From Symsagittifera roscoffensis (lineage: Eukaryota; Xenacoelomorpha; Acoela; Convolutidae), in the NCBI RefSeq assembly GCF_963678635.1, contig NC_087065.1:5789209-5853208 (forward strand): a stretch of DNA of 64,000 bases, read 5' to 3'. Shown here piece by piece: positions 11,030 to 22,539 of the stretch. The position numbers were made by a program, and so were the translations under genes. Under the pieces are notes generated by a model. That model had not been told where the DNA came from, did not search any database, and saw nothing but the letters and a program-made list of their open reading frames with translations. Each line of letters begins with the position of its first letter. The stretch's first letter is position 1.

Positions 11030-13190
11030 TTACGGCCCAATTTTTTCACTTAAATTATAGCTATATTGGGTTGCTAGGATTTTTTTTATTGGGCAGCTAG
11101 GATCTTTTGCTAGGATCTTTTCAAAAACTTGCTCGATAGTTTTTTTTGGCTCAAAAACCGATCAGATATTGCCTTCCCTGCCCTGGCAAAAGTAATATGA
11201 TAATCGATTTAATTCAAATTTTTTGTACAAAAAATGATCTCAATTTAATAGATTCGGGTGTAATAAGATATAAGAATAAATTCAAAAACTTAGAACATCG
11301 AATAAGACAGAATTTACTTGGTTACTTGAGAACTCAATTCTGTTAGCTTTAAGGCTTTTCAAATTCAGTTGAATTTTAGTTTTGTTCCAAAATTTGAACA
11401 GTAATTTGTAATTAAGATACTTTTTTTGTCGAAGTTACGAGGATCTAGAGCATATGCTCACCGCAAACCATTCGATTCAGGGTAATCCGCTTACGGTTTT
11501 GCAATCAAAGATTCCCGAGTGTCTTTTTTTGCCAAAAAACTAAATTTAAGTAAAATTTCTGCGTAAAATTTTTTCGACGCTGTCTTGCATGGCTATTAAG
11601 GAAAACTTATAAAACTTAATTTTTTCACTTTTTTCTGATCAAAAATTACACGAAAAAATGCTTGAACTTTAAGCAGTACTGTTTTTATTGAATTTACACG
11701 TATAATTTGGCAGTCTAATCTGTCAAGATTGCTTAGACCCACTATTTCCCTCGTTGTTGCTTTTTTCTCTTTTTCTATACAAAGAAGTTGAAAATTTAAT
11801 TTTCCTTTTGTGCATTGAAGTACAAAACTTCAGTTCAGAATAATACAAAAGTTAGTAAAAAAAAATTTGATAAATCAGGATGCACAGGAGAGTTTTTTCT
11901 ATGGAGAAAAAAAAGAAGAATTGAGCCATGAAGATGCATTTTTTAAAACGACCAAAAACATTAGTTTAATTTCTTGTTAAATAATCATGTGTAATGCCGA
12001 ATTTTGAACATTCCTAGTGCTGTTTAAAATCAATTTGTCATCTGGGTGCAACTCGGTAACCACTTCCTTAAGTGGTTACCACTTCCTAAATTTCCCACCA
12101 CTTCCTTAAGTTTTTGTAATTATGTTCTTATGAAAAACAAACAGAAACTAAGGCTATCATTTTCGTATGTATCACAGAAACTAAGGCTATCATTTTTTGG
12201 TTGATTGATTTTGCAGATAATGAAAAAATTGTTTGTACCGGAAAGTAGCCGAATAATCTGGATTTTGTGACTGGCCCTTGAGTTGATTAGGCAATCAATG
12301 TTCTATTTTTACTTCGTAGCTTAGCTGAACATGAATCGTTTTAATGGCTGTAAAACATCTAAAAAACTGTTTAACCTTTATTCTGGCAAGACAGAAAAAT
12401 GCATGTATTGATATTTAGAAAAAAGTTCAACTTCAAAGATTTCCATCAATCTGTCAAAAGTTCGCACAAATACTCGAACTTAAAGTTCATGAAAAATCAT
12501 TGATTTCATTGTCATTTTATATTCTGTATCCAAAAAATTAAAGAAATAATTTATAATATTTCATCAAAAAAGGTTAAAACTATAACTTTTTTATCCTAAA
12601 AATCCATTATAACCTATTATAATCCAGTTTAAATAATTTTTTCAGAAGTTAAGGTTGACTTTTGCAAATTCTGGGAGTTATTAAATTTTTTGTTCAGTAA
12701 TTTTGCAACGGATTTTGTTTCAAAAGCTTTTACTTCTCACATATGGTTTTATATATTTAAAATTCTCTACTTTTCGTAGTTTAACATTTGTTTTATCTTT
12801 TAAACTTTGCCATCGTCTTGGTACACATAAAAAGATCTGACGTAAAACAAAATTTCGGCATACTCAGCAGTCATAGTAATGTAGGGTAATATAACGACAG
12901 ATGTTAAGAAAAATGAGTAGAAAATTGAAAAAAAAACAGTAAAAAATAATTTTAAAGAAAAACTTTTTGAATTTTTGAAGTTTTTGATTCCCAAAATGGC
13001 ATTAAAAATCTCCAAAATTAATTTTACTCGGAAAAATTGAAACCTAGCAAAAACAAGCTATTGTAAACAGCTTGAAACAATCAGCATAAAAAAGACTGCT
13101 CGCTGGCTTTCGTAGGTCGAAGTTTAGCGATTAATCAAAAATTTCAAACCGCTTCTTCTCAACACTAGAAAGTTTTTTTGGTCTTTCTTT
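11030..13190. other. Non-coding intron sequence
   Basis: AT-rich. A local repeat of GGTTACCACTTCCT (12055-12110) and a short direct repeat of ACAGAAACTAAGGCTATCAT (about 12140 and 12175) are the only structures noticed. Confidence 0.35.
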
Positions 13191-13194
13191 GTGG

Positions 13195-13350
13195 TTCGAA
13201 TCAGGACTGAAAGAGATTCAATGTGATATATCACTAAACACAGTCCGATGATGATTTGTGGTACCAGATTTTGAGTGGAAAACAAAAAAAAACAAAATTA
13301 AAACAGACCCGAATACAAAGTTCCTTTCCATTTTCAATGGTCGGAACAAA
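13195..13350 (+). repeat. GGTCGGAAC dispersed family, 3' part
   Basis: Contains ATGTGATATATCACTAAAC, TGTGGTACCAGATTTTG and ends TTTTCAATGGTCGGAACA, the conserved right part of a family also at 20.1, 36.5, 37.7, 59.3 and 60.2 kb, and reversed at 31.2, 57.6 and 62.9 kb. Confidence 0.6.
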
Positions 13351-13379
13351 AAATGCCACTTCCCTTTTCCCCGGTAGCA

Positions 13380-13545
13380 AGTAACTGTGCATTTTTAAAC
13401 CCAAAGTAGGGAGGTGTGAGGGGATAGGTGAGTTGGGGAAATGTTAATTAGGTGTGGGGTCATAAACTGGGAGTGGGGGCGGTAAACTGGGGTGGGGAAA
13501 GGGGGGTTAAGTTGGGAGTGGGGGGGGGGGGGGGTGGCTCAAAAG
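13380..13545. repeat. G-rich tract
   Basis: Runs of three to fourteen G on the plus strand separated by short A/T spacers, such as GGGGTGGGGAAAGGGGGG. It could form G-quadruplexes. Similar G-rich cores lie inside foldback elements elsewhere (33.8 kb, 49.1 kb), so this may be the core of a decayed copy. Confidence 0.5.
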
Positions 13546-13559
13546 TTTTTTTGATTTTT

Positions 13560-15040
13560 TTTTGAAAGGAAGCGTAGGTTATAAAGTAGAGGCGGATAAC
13601 AAACGTTAAGGGGGCGATATAAACTGGGATCAACATGTTCGTTCGGTTTCTTGTTTTTCAGAACGTTGATTCTAACGTTTTGTTGTCTGCAGACTTTTTT
13701 TTTTAAAAGTAGTAGTGCAAAGTTCTCATCCAAACATTTCGAGAGTTTAATTAGCTTTGAACAATTTTTTGCAGAAAAAAATGACTGTCATGTGTTTTTG
13801 TGGCCTAAAAAATTGATTATATTGTCCAAATAACCAAATATGTTGGATATTGAAAAACTGAAATCAATCTATTAAAATCCCCTAATCTAATCAATTAGTT
13901 TCATGGTTGAATGTGTCATGAATTTTGGGTTAATTTTTTTATCTGATAAATTTCAAAAAATCGAATAATTTTTTATGAAACTCCAGTGCGGTTATAGATG
14001 GGGACCTGCTTTGGCTTTGGGAATTAAACCTAGTCTTTTTCATGATCTAGTATTTGTATTACAAAGTATTATAATTTATCTGATCTTGCTCAGAGAAATT
14101 AAAAATGACACAAAACAAGTTCTGATATGAGGCTGGAATTACAAGTAAGCAATAATGAAACAATACAGAGCCGTATATGCTCTTGCGAATATTCTGCAGA
14201 GCTTTTAATCTTAGATTAATTTTTTTAGCTGTTTCCTCTATTCGATTTAGAGCCAATCAACATACAAAATTCATTAATTTGGGATGCGTAGCTTTTCAAT
14301 GCTTCAAGTAATGCATTTGGAAAAAAACTTCGATCTAGCATGAAAAAAGATTCTGAATTCAAGAGCAAAAGAATTTTTTCATTAATGACTTTTTCAATAG
14401 CCCAAAAGTTTCTCTGTTTGAGATAGTTTATCACAAAAGAATGACAATCAAGACTACAACTTTCTGAAAACTCAAAAATTCACGGACAAGTTATTTTCAA
14501 TGCAAGTTCTGGGTCATTTTCTTGACACTTCTTCAACATAATTGTCGACTATGTAGTTTTTTTGCGTTTCTGCTGTGAATTTGTAGAAATCTTAAGACAA
14601 TAAATCCAAAAAATGTCAGAAAAGATTTAAAACCATCAAAAATTATCTGAAAAAAAAGAAAGCCTGTTAGCGATAAAAACTTCTGCTTTACCAAAAAAAT
14701 CAATCCATATTGCCAAAAGATGAGTTTTATTGCATGCTAAGTTTCTTGTACAAAATATGCAAGTTTTTGCATTCCAAGAAAATCAAAATTGTCGTGTTAA
14801 AATTTCATCTGAAGTGATTATCCTTTGAACTTCTTATAAGATTTGTATTGAATTTCCGCTATCTTACAACTATCTTTGAATGTGTTTCCATCTCGTAGAA
14901 ACAGATAACAACCTGTTAGGAAAATTATCTTGTTTTTTATTTTGCGCATTTAAAAATTTTCAGATGGTGCTAATAATGTATTCATTTCAAACAAAAAAGG
15001 GAAACCAAAAATTTTATCTCCTAATTATACGTATTTAGCG
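13560..15040. other. Non-coding intron sequence
   Basis: AT-rich. Near 13978 a GAAACTCCAGTGCG motif matches, reversed, the terminal sequence of the 48.7-kb foldback element. Nothing else recognised. Confidence 0.35.
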
Positions 15041-15049
15041 GTTTGAACT

Positions 15050-16120
15050 TATTTTGTAGATAATAAAAACTCAGCTTTGATATATCTTGTGATATAGCTG
15101 CGGCCGTGTTGTTTGTGGGGTTCAGGTCTATATCGACAAAATCTCTAGTTATCAGATAAAAATAAACAGTAATGAACAAGTGGGATTTTAAGCAAATACA
15201 TGTAACGAAATGAGTAGTTTGGCCTCTGAGTTTGTGATATTGTACTCTGCAGTGATGGATATCTTTTAAATTGTAATGAAATTTCTGTAAAGGAAATTTC
15301 TATCTTACAATTTATTTCCAGAAAATTCACTATCTTGCAATTCTCTTTAAGTCGAAATCCCTGTTTTGTATCCTTCTTGGAGGCTCATGTGCGATTGATG
15401 TATATATTGAAAAACAATTTTTAGTAAAAATATTTACTTTATCAAGTTAGTGAGTTTTTCAGTAAGCTCATGTTCCGAAACGAGTCGTTTGTTCTCTGAG
15501 TTTTCGTTTTTGTGCTCTGCCTTTAGCAGAGAGCTTTTAAACTGATTATAAGAAAAAAGTTTCGAAATTTAACATGGAAAACAGTTGTGAAAAAAATTTA
15601 AAAAAAGTTGTAAGAAAAGATCCTCCTATTTTACAACTTTCATGCAAGAGAAGTTCCTTTCTTGCATTTTTCTTGTAGGAAAACTTTCTATATTACAATT
15701 TTCTTGAAAGAAAAGGTTCCTATCTTGTAACATTTTTAGAGCCCAACTTTTTTAATTTAGCTCTTGAATTCTAATTTTGTAATTCAATCCATAAACTCAA
15801 TTTTTACGAATATTTTCATTTGCTGCGGACGTGTTAGATGTGGGGTTCAGTTATATATCAGCATAATTTTTAGTTCTCAGCAAAAAACATTATGATACTT
15901 AAGTTAGTGATTTTTCAGTAAACTGATGTAGCAAAACGAGTTGTTTGGCCACTGAGTTTCCATTATTGTACTCTGCGGCAGCAGAGTACAATAAAAACTT
16001 TCTTGCAAGAAAAAAGTCACATCTTTAAAAAATTCTTGCAAGAAAAAAGTCACATCTTTAAAACTTTCATGCAAGAAAAAAGTCCCTATCTTGAAAATAT
16101 AATAATGTAAAAATATTCCT
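15050..16120. repeat. Three diverged ~400-bp direct repeats
   Basis: Blocks at about 15050-15400, 15440-15760 and 15800-16110 share GCTGCGG(C/A)CGTGTT, a GGGGTTCAG motif, CGAAACGAGTNGTTTG, CTCTGAGTTT, TGTACTCTGC and then several lines of ATCTTACAATTTTCTTG-like sequence. Divergence is high, so this is an old tandem repeat. Confidence 0.55.
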
Positions 16121-16376
16121 TACATTCAATGTTTAGGAGCTTTACAGTAAGCTTGAAGAAAGTCTAATAGAGTACATAATACTGCTGCATGAAATAATTG
16201 CTGAAAAAATTATCTTTTATAGCTCTTAAGAAAAGTCATTATAAGGCCAAACTGAACACTGGTTAGGCGCACATTTTGGTGAGTGTAGGTCACTGGAAAC
16301 CAGAGACAAGCCCTAGATTTGTTAAATTTGTCGGAATGACCAAAAACTCAAACATTAACCAAAATTTTTTTTTTAG

Positions 16377-16408
16377 ACCTGGTCCAGGTGGAGCAGGGAC
16401 ATCTGCAG
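16377..16408 (+). CDS. Gene A micro-exon, Gly/Pro-rich
   Basis: A 32-bp exon between a T-run acceptor (TTTTTTTTAG|) and a consensus donor (CTGCAG|GTAAGT). In the phase set by 10434-10555 it reads PGPGGAGTSA and leaves one G. That G plus the first two bases of the next exon makes Gly. The agreement of phase on both sides is the main support. It extends the Gly-rich linker that leads into the GGSMNFDA repeats. Confidence 0.6.
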
Positions 16409-16849
16409 GTAAGTCATTATTTTAATAATGGGGTTAGTCATGATTTTTTTCAATTGAAAACATTTTCCAGTCCCCAGCACCTTCTTTAGCCTTTTAATTC
16501 CAATCTCGATTTTTAATTTTTTCTAAATCAAGCTTTATTTTTTTCAAAAGTATATCTGTAATAATTTCTGGTATTATAAACAGCAATTTGAATATCTCAG
16601 CTTGCAAATTGCCACATGAAAAATTGTTTAAAAAAGTTTCATATTGAACTTTTAAAAGACATAAAGATTTTGATTTTGGACGGTTTTGTGCATAAAACCC
16701 CAATTTTTTTCACTCCAAAAATAAGTCTGTCTTTTTCCACCTGTCTGCTGGCTATGCGTTAATAATATCTTATTCAGTTGAAACTTTTTGAAAAACCAAA
16801 ATTTGAAGTGGTTGGTTCGAATTTCCGACTGGAACCCATTTTCCTAAAA

Positions 16850-17018
16850 ATGTAAAAATTTGACTGTGGCGCAAAATTTTTCTTTAAAATAGGGTTTCTG
16901 GGAGCGCTCTGAAAAAACTTTGGTCGACCTTGAGAAAGTGACAAAAAATTTTAAAAAATGTTTAAAAATCCTACCCCCCACGCCCCCATCGAAAAAATCC
17001 CATATCCGGCTCTATTTC
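16850..17018. mobile_element. Decayed hAT-type MITE fragment
   Basis: Contains TGTGGCGCAAAATTTTTC, AGGGTTTCTGGGAGCGCTCTG and ends TCCCATATCCGGCTCT, matching the right half of the MITE family at 10.6, 18.3 and 56.4 kb. The terminal CGCCCCTG is degraded. Confidence 0.5.
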
Positions 17019-17159
17019 AATTATCCTTTTATGCAGAAATTGGTAATTAAAAATAGTATTTGTACATGGTGCTTCTGATTTGTTCTATAATCCGTTTTTT
17101 AAGATCTTTTCTAGCAATAAAAAACTGCAATAGTCTCGACTAATATGTGTTTATTTCAG

Positions 17160-17341
17160 GTGGTTCCATGAATTTCGATGCAGGTGGTTCTATGAATTTC
17201 AATGCAGGTGGTTCTATGAATTTCGATGCAGGTGGTTCCATGGGTTTCGATGAAGGTGGTTCCATGGGTTTCGATGCAGGTGGTTCTATGGATCAGCAGC
17301 AGGGGCCTACGGCTGAGCAACTCGAAATGCTCATGATGGCT
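17160..17341 (+). CDS. Gene A exon with GGSMNFDA octapeptide repeats
   Basis: Acceptor TTTATTTCAG| and donor GATGGCT|GTAAGA. The exon encodes about five and a half copies of an eight-residue repeat of the form GGSM(N/G)F(D/N)(A/E), then DQQQGPTAEQLEMLMMA. The 24-bp DNA repeat GGTGGTTC(C/T)ATGAATTTCGA is highly uniform, so the array probably expands and contracts. It starts with the second base of a Gly codon and ends on a codon boundary. The repeat is Met/Phe/Gly-rich and likely disordered. The family is not recognised. Confidence 0.7.
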
Positions 17342-17892
17342 GTAAGAAGTTCTTAATAATTTTGCGAAAAAAACCACTATTATTTTATCATAGTCTCGGA
17401 AATAAAAACATTTGATATCTGTGTTATGCACTGTCTACGGAAATAATTTAGACTTTAATTTATAGAATTCGCAGTGGAGTAAATAACCGAGCATTCTCCT
17501 ATTTTATCAACAAAAGTCAGACATAAAAATCAGGAAATTCTCAGAGTTTAAAAGTCATATAATTTTCCTTTGAAATTCGAAAGTTAAAGTTTCTTGGTAT
17601 ATTTGAGTTCATTCGCATTTTTTTAAACTTTTGTTTTTGTTACTAGACTGGGGGAACCATAAGGAAAAGCGACTGGTAGGGGAGGCAATAATTTTTATCT
17701 GCTCCAACCCTGATAAATGCCTAAATAGCTCGTGTTTGAGTACTGATGCTAGGTAATATACCGATTGTTTCAACCAATTGTTTTGACCGATTATATATTT
17801 ATTTTAAACAAAATTGCAAGGTGTTCGATTTGTGACCAAATTTATTAATTTACGATTAAAAACAAATATATTTAGTTAAGTGTTACTTTTAG

Positions 17893-18018
17893 TATGAATG
17901 CGACGCAGAAAGTGCAAAATTTTACTTCCATCAGAACTATAACATGATGCAAGGAATGGAACGAATGAACAACACACCTGAGCCAAGTCAAGAGCAGCTG
18001 GCCGCTATCATCGGATTG
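17893..18018 (+). CDS. Gene A exon downstream of the octapeptide repeats
   Basis: A 42-codon exon between TACTTTTAG| and GGATTG|GTGAGA, in phase 0 at both ends, which fits 17160-17341. It reads YECDAESAKFYFHQNYNMMQ and continues to PEPSQEQLAAIIGL. The ending SQEQL echoes TAEQL at the end of the previous exon, hinting at an internally repeated domain. I cannot assign a family. Confidence 0.65.
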
Positions 18019-18067
18019 GTGAGATATAGTTTCAAAAAAAATTCAGGTAGTTTTTAGCCAGGGACAC

Positions 18068-18355
18068 AGCAGCATTTATTAGCATAGATTCGTATGATGA
18101 TCTTTTCTACGCGGATAAATGGTCGTGTTCTTGACTCCAGTCAAATAGATATTCTGACCAGTAGCAGATTAAGGGGGGGGGGATCGGAAGCCTCCTTTTT
18201 TAGGGATTTTTAGCAGCATTTATTAGCATAGATTCGTATGATGATCTTTTCTACGCGGATAAATGGTCGTGTTCTTGACTCCAGTCAAATAGATATTCTG
18301 ACCAGTAGCAGATTAAGGGGGGCGCGGGATCGGAAGCCTCCTTTTTTAGGGATTC
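18068..18355. repeat. 144-bp tandem duplication next to a MITE end
   Basis: AGCAGCATTTATTAGCATAG begins at 18068 and again at 18212. The repeated unit covers 3' flank of the exon, the 8-bp target-site sequence and the left end of the MITE up to AGGGATT. The first copy therefore carries an orphan left end of the transposon. Confidence 0.8.
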
Positions 18356-18711
18356 GACCCCCTGCCGACCCGGAAGGGTCGTCTCTTTGTAATTTTTTGA
18401 GGTATCAATTTTTGGCTCACTGACCCTAAAAATTTTCCTAAGGCGCTTTTGATGCGAATATTAACTACATTTGAGAGGAAGCGCGCGCCAAAAAACGCGT
18501 TTTTAGGTCAATATTTTCCAAAAAGTGCTTAGAAAAGCCTTTTTTGGCCTGCGTTACAAAAGTTTGCCTGCGGCGCAGAAAATTTAGTCAAAATAGGATC
18601 TATTTTAGTAATTTGGGAGAACTCAGAAAATGTATTGCGCGACCCAAAAAAGATCGACAAAATTCGAAAATCTACCTCCCCCCTCGAGAAAAATCCGCCC
18701 CTGAATCTGAC
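18295..18711. mobile_element. hAT-type MITE with 8-bp target-site duplication
   Basis: The element is 18303-18703, starting CAGTAGCAGATTAAGGGG and ending AAATCCGCCCCTG. It is flanked by attctgac (18295-18302) and aatctgac (18704-18711), an 8-bp duplication with one mismatch, as expected for hAT transposition. Interior matches the 56411-56751 copy in reverse (GCGCGCGCC, CGACCCCCTGCCGACCCGG). No coding capacity. Confidence 0.75.
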
Positions 18712-19428
18712 GCTTTTCAATTCCTGGCAAGTTTCAAAAATTTTAGTTATAGAGTAAATTTATGATTCAGTGCTGTTTTAAATTATCCGGACAAACAGAA
18801 TGAAACTTGAAAAAATAAAAGCGTTTTTTCTATAACTGGGCTGGATTTGGACAAAAAGGAATAAACACTACATGTTTAGATTTATACCAGAATAAGAATG
18901 GTGCAATTTTACTAAAATCGTACCCAAAACATTACCCCAAAAACAATTATCGTCGGTTGTGTTTTTCTAGTCAACCAAAAATTACACGAAAACTGCCTGC
19001 TCAACCGCAGTAAATCTTATGTAGCATCTTATGTAGCATCTCACAGTGTGCATTTTATGTAGCACAAGGAATCTCAGAGGCGTATAACCTTTTCAGCTAA
19101 GTATAAAGAATTTTTTTTTTTCATTTGATAGCAAACAAAAGTCATCTTTCCTTAAAAAAACCACTGTTTTGCCTAAGAACTTATAAGTGTTTTGCGCTAA
19201 TCTTTGAAAAGTATAACCCTTTTGATTTTTGTTGGGCTACATAAGATGCTCGCTCTGCTATATTTTTTCGACTAAAAAACAAAAATGATTGTTTTGGTGG
19301 TAAAATTTTGGTTTAATTTTACCACCAAACTAATAATTTTTGTTTTTTTTTCAGTCGAAAAAATTTCTGCTGAAAATATTGTGTCAGTTCCTGACAAAAA
19401 ATATAGCACTTGTTTCTATTATTTTCAG

Positions 19429-19479
19429 ATGAATTCTGTAAGGCTGTATCAGCTGAACCAAAACTTGACTTTAAGCTAG
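19429..19479 (+). CDS. Candidate last exon of gene A
   Basis: After a strong acceptor (TTTCTATTATTTTCAG|) the phase set by 17893-18018 reads MNSVRLYQLNQNLTLS and stops at TAG. The acceptor and phase fit, but the segment is short and AT-rich, so a chance reading cannot be excluded. Confidence 0.3.
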   Translation: MNSVRLYQLNQNLTLS

Positions 19480-19700
19480 TGAGGTTTTGAACTATTAAAA
19501 AACAAAATTAAAAAAGTCCTTCCAAGCATGTTTCAGTTCTCACTTTTTTTCTGACCACTGAAATTTTCAGAAAGCTCGAGTAGCGTTCGTCAGATACATA
19601 TTTAAGGCAAGAAAATTTAATTAGTCTCCAAAAAATTATATGCCGCAACCAAGTTTTTTTTTGTCAACATAATACTTGGAAAACTTTTTCCAAACAAAAC

Positions 19701-20242
19701 AAGGATAGCCGGTTGCTGTGCAACTAGCACAGAATGTTCCGACCTCATTTTCAGAATTTTTTTCAAGTTAGTGTCTTTTCTTTACGTCGTGTTATATATG
19801 ATAGGGCTATTTACAAACGCTTAGAAATTTAGTGATTTAGGCATAAGCAATTCAGAAATTTTTTAAATTTTTTAATTCAATTTTTTGCTCTACAAATTTC
19901 AAATTTTTTCTAAGATTTTTTTTTGCCAGAGAAACGCTATATAAGCCATCCAAGTTTGTATATGTATAAGCCTAAATAATGAACGTTACTCGCTTTACTC
20001 GCTCGAAACAGACGAAAAATAAAAAAATTTAAACCAGTTTTTCTCTACACTGGCAATATATTTTTTGAAAATTTCTTAATGTCGTTCAAATCACGAGTGA
20101 CAGAGTTTCAATATGATATATCACTAAACCCAGTCCGATAATTTTTGTGGTACCTAATTTTGCGTGGAAAGAAAAAAAAACGAAAAAAAAAACTAAATCA
20201 CACCCGGATACAAAACTCTTTCCATTTTCATGGGTCGGAACA
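19701..20242 (+). repeat. GGTCGGAAC dispersed family, near-complete copy
   Basis: Starts AAGGATAGCCGGTTGCTGTG, then GCACAGAATGTTCCGACC, and ends TTTTCATGGGTCGGAACA. GTTCCGACC near the left and GGTCGGAAC at the right are inverted, and TGTGC/GCACA near the left forms a small hairpin. About 540 bp, no ORF. Probably a non-autonomous DNA element; no target-site duplication established. Confidence 0.65.
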
Positions 20243-20249
20243 ATAATCC

Positions 20250-22400
20250 ACGCTTTACAAAATCAATTATTTAACACTCGGTTGCCTATAGAACACTGCT
20301 CAAATTATTCATGGCTGTCCCAGCTCTGATCAATATCTGAGGGATAAACTTAAAAGGAAATGAAATCCGATATGGAACTTCATAAAAAAACAGCATGAGT
20401 TGCACTGTTTAAGAGTAATGAACGTAGTGAAGTCTCTTATTTAGATTTTGCTGATTGTTTTCATTTTTCAGGAAAAGTCCTAAAATATTGATGCATTTAA
20501 GTATAATGCACTTTTTGATTTCAATTGAAATTCATCTGCTGAAAGTGAGGTAAAAAGCACTCGCCAAATACAAACGTGGAATTGGCACAAAAAACGTGAA
20601 CGAGTTCTAGTTTCAAAAGTGGAATTTAATTTTTAGATTTCCAGCTGAATACAAATTTTACCTATTGATCCAGTTTTCTCTAGTTGCGTTCATGTTATCA
20701 AAAATGTGCCGATCAAAAATTGTTCTAGAAGTTCAAAGGTCTTAAAGGTCATCTATTTTTTCTTTGAAATTCGATAGTTTAGATTGTTTTAAACAAATTC
20801 AGTGTTTTTTTTTAGTTTATTACTTTTTTCCGGTCTTCGATTGGCTTTGTTTATGGTAATTGAGAACTTAATTTCTGTTAGCTTCTACAAGATGATTTGC
20901 AAAATCTCGCATCAACGACTCGTGCAAAACGAAAGAATCCAGCAACAAGTTAACAAAGACATAAAAACCTCACTTACGTTTGACATACTGATTTATTTGT
21001 ATGATTGAAAATTAAGAAAAAGAAACGAAATTTGAGACTCTCGCGCAACGAAATCAAATCTTACTACTTTCTGATGGGAGCTATCGAAAAAACTCTCCTC
21101 AAGGCTAGCAGAATCTAAACTCACATATGCCATAATAAAAAAATACCAAATTTTTCTTTAAACGGTTCTTGCATCAGAGTTCTTTTTTCAAAAAACGTTT
21201 AATCACAGTTTGTTTTTATTAAAAATAACCAATCAGTTCTTTTGAGCTAAAAGTATTTTTCGTGTTTTTGGTTATTTTTGACTTCATTCAAAGTGAATGA
21301 GTGCAACTTACAGTTTGATAAAAAATTTGTTTTCAGAAAAAAAAGTTTTCAGGAAAAAAATCTTGCTACAAAACATTTAGAGAAAAAAACCAAAAGTAAA
21401 ATAAGTACAATTTTGACATTTAATTTTTGAAAATTCTCAAAAAATGTTTATAGATCTTTCAAATTAGTAAAGGTTTCGGCTGATGCAAATCTAATTAATA
21501 CTTAACAAAAATTTGACAAGATATAGATTTTTTCTATGTTTTGTATGGAAAAAGGAAAATCTTGCTAGAAGCTTTCATTAATTTGCCAAATTTCATGTTT
21601 CTAAATGGTTTTAAAGAGTTTTGATTTCATGTCTCGACAACTAAAAACTTTCAATTTTACAGAATAAGACAAATCAAAAACCTGCTTGATTTCATCCAAA
21701 CTCGCTGTCTGATAATTTTTTCATAGGAAGCTTACAACTTTTTGTCGAAAATTGTGAGATAAGAAATTCTCAAAAAACACCCTGAAAAAAACCTCTAAAA
21801 TTTTTCTATTAACCAGAAACAAATTTCATTGTTGTCACAAATTACAAAACGGGAAAAATACAATTCGTCAAACAAGCTAATCGAAGAAGATACAAGCTTA
21901 CGTTTTACAGTTAGTTGTTAATTGCTGACTGAATGAACAAAAAAAATAGTTGTCTTAATTCTTTCAGTTGTCTTACAACCCGGCCAAAAGATGTGTTTCG
22001 ATAGAATGGCTGTTTAACTGACAATGAAACGGCTTTGAACCTCTAAAGATAATAATATTAACACATATGTTATTTCTGCCTCGTTTCGGTACTGAGGTAG
22101 ATCGGTTTCGGGTAGCTGGCCGATTGACAACATTTCAATTCATACGTAAATTAATCGTAAATATCGGAAATTACAAGTCAACAAAGACTAACGAATTGCC
22201 AAAAATTTCGGTATTTAAAAGCAGAATTCAATGTCATAAAATACGCAAAATGAGAACCTTGAAAAGTCAACTTTAAAATGGCGCCTGAACAGTTTGTGAA
22301 CTTTGTTTCAATCTTTCAGTTTTCGTCTTTTTTCACACACTGTTCTTCGTTTAGCAGAAAGCTCATTCGTTATGTCCTTGGTTTTTTCCCGCTAAAAATT
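20250..22400. other. Non-coding, AT-rich
   Basis: No convincing exon or repeat family. An open stretch near 20880-20960 is somewhat protein-like but lacks paired splice sites and phase support. Confidence 0.35.
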
Positions 22401-22404
22401 CTAG

Positions 22405-22534
22405 CGAGAACATCCTCGCCCCCCAACAAAGCGAGAAGAGGTGAGAGCTCCAAGATCAGCCGGGTCAGCTCTCACATACAGGAACTGCTCCTGTCCGGGT
22501 CGGCGGACCAAAATGTGCCGCACTCTCGTATCCT
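22405..22534 (+). CDS. Orphan candidate exon, Ser-rich
   Basis: A GC-rich island in AT-rich surroundings, between acceptor AAATTCTAG| and donor ATCCT|GTAAGA. It is open in one frame, reading RTSSPPNKARRGESSKISRV and on to HIQELLLSGSADQNVPHSRI. Base composition resembles the confident exons. Its end phase would fit the first visible MOK exon at 28195, but its protein does not resemble the expected kinase N-lobe. A minus-strand frame is also open, so strand is not certain. Confidence 0.4.
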
Positions 22535-22539
22535 GTAAG

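Noticed and set aside
17156-17431. 91-codon minus-strand ORF
   Set aside because: Antisense shadow of the GGSMNFDA repeat exon.
18238-18765. ORFs at 18238-18423 and 18529-18765
   Set aside because: They lie inside the hAT-type MITE and its duplicated flank and are not shared with other copies.
20802-21008. 68-codon ORF with a protein-like stretch
   Set aside because: No paired splice sites or phase link to gene A or the kinase; composition is that of the AT-rich background.
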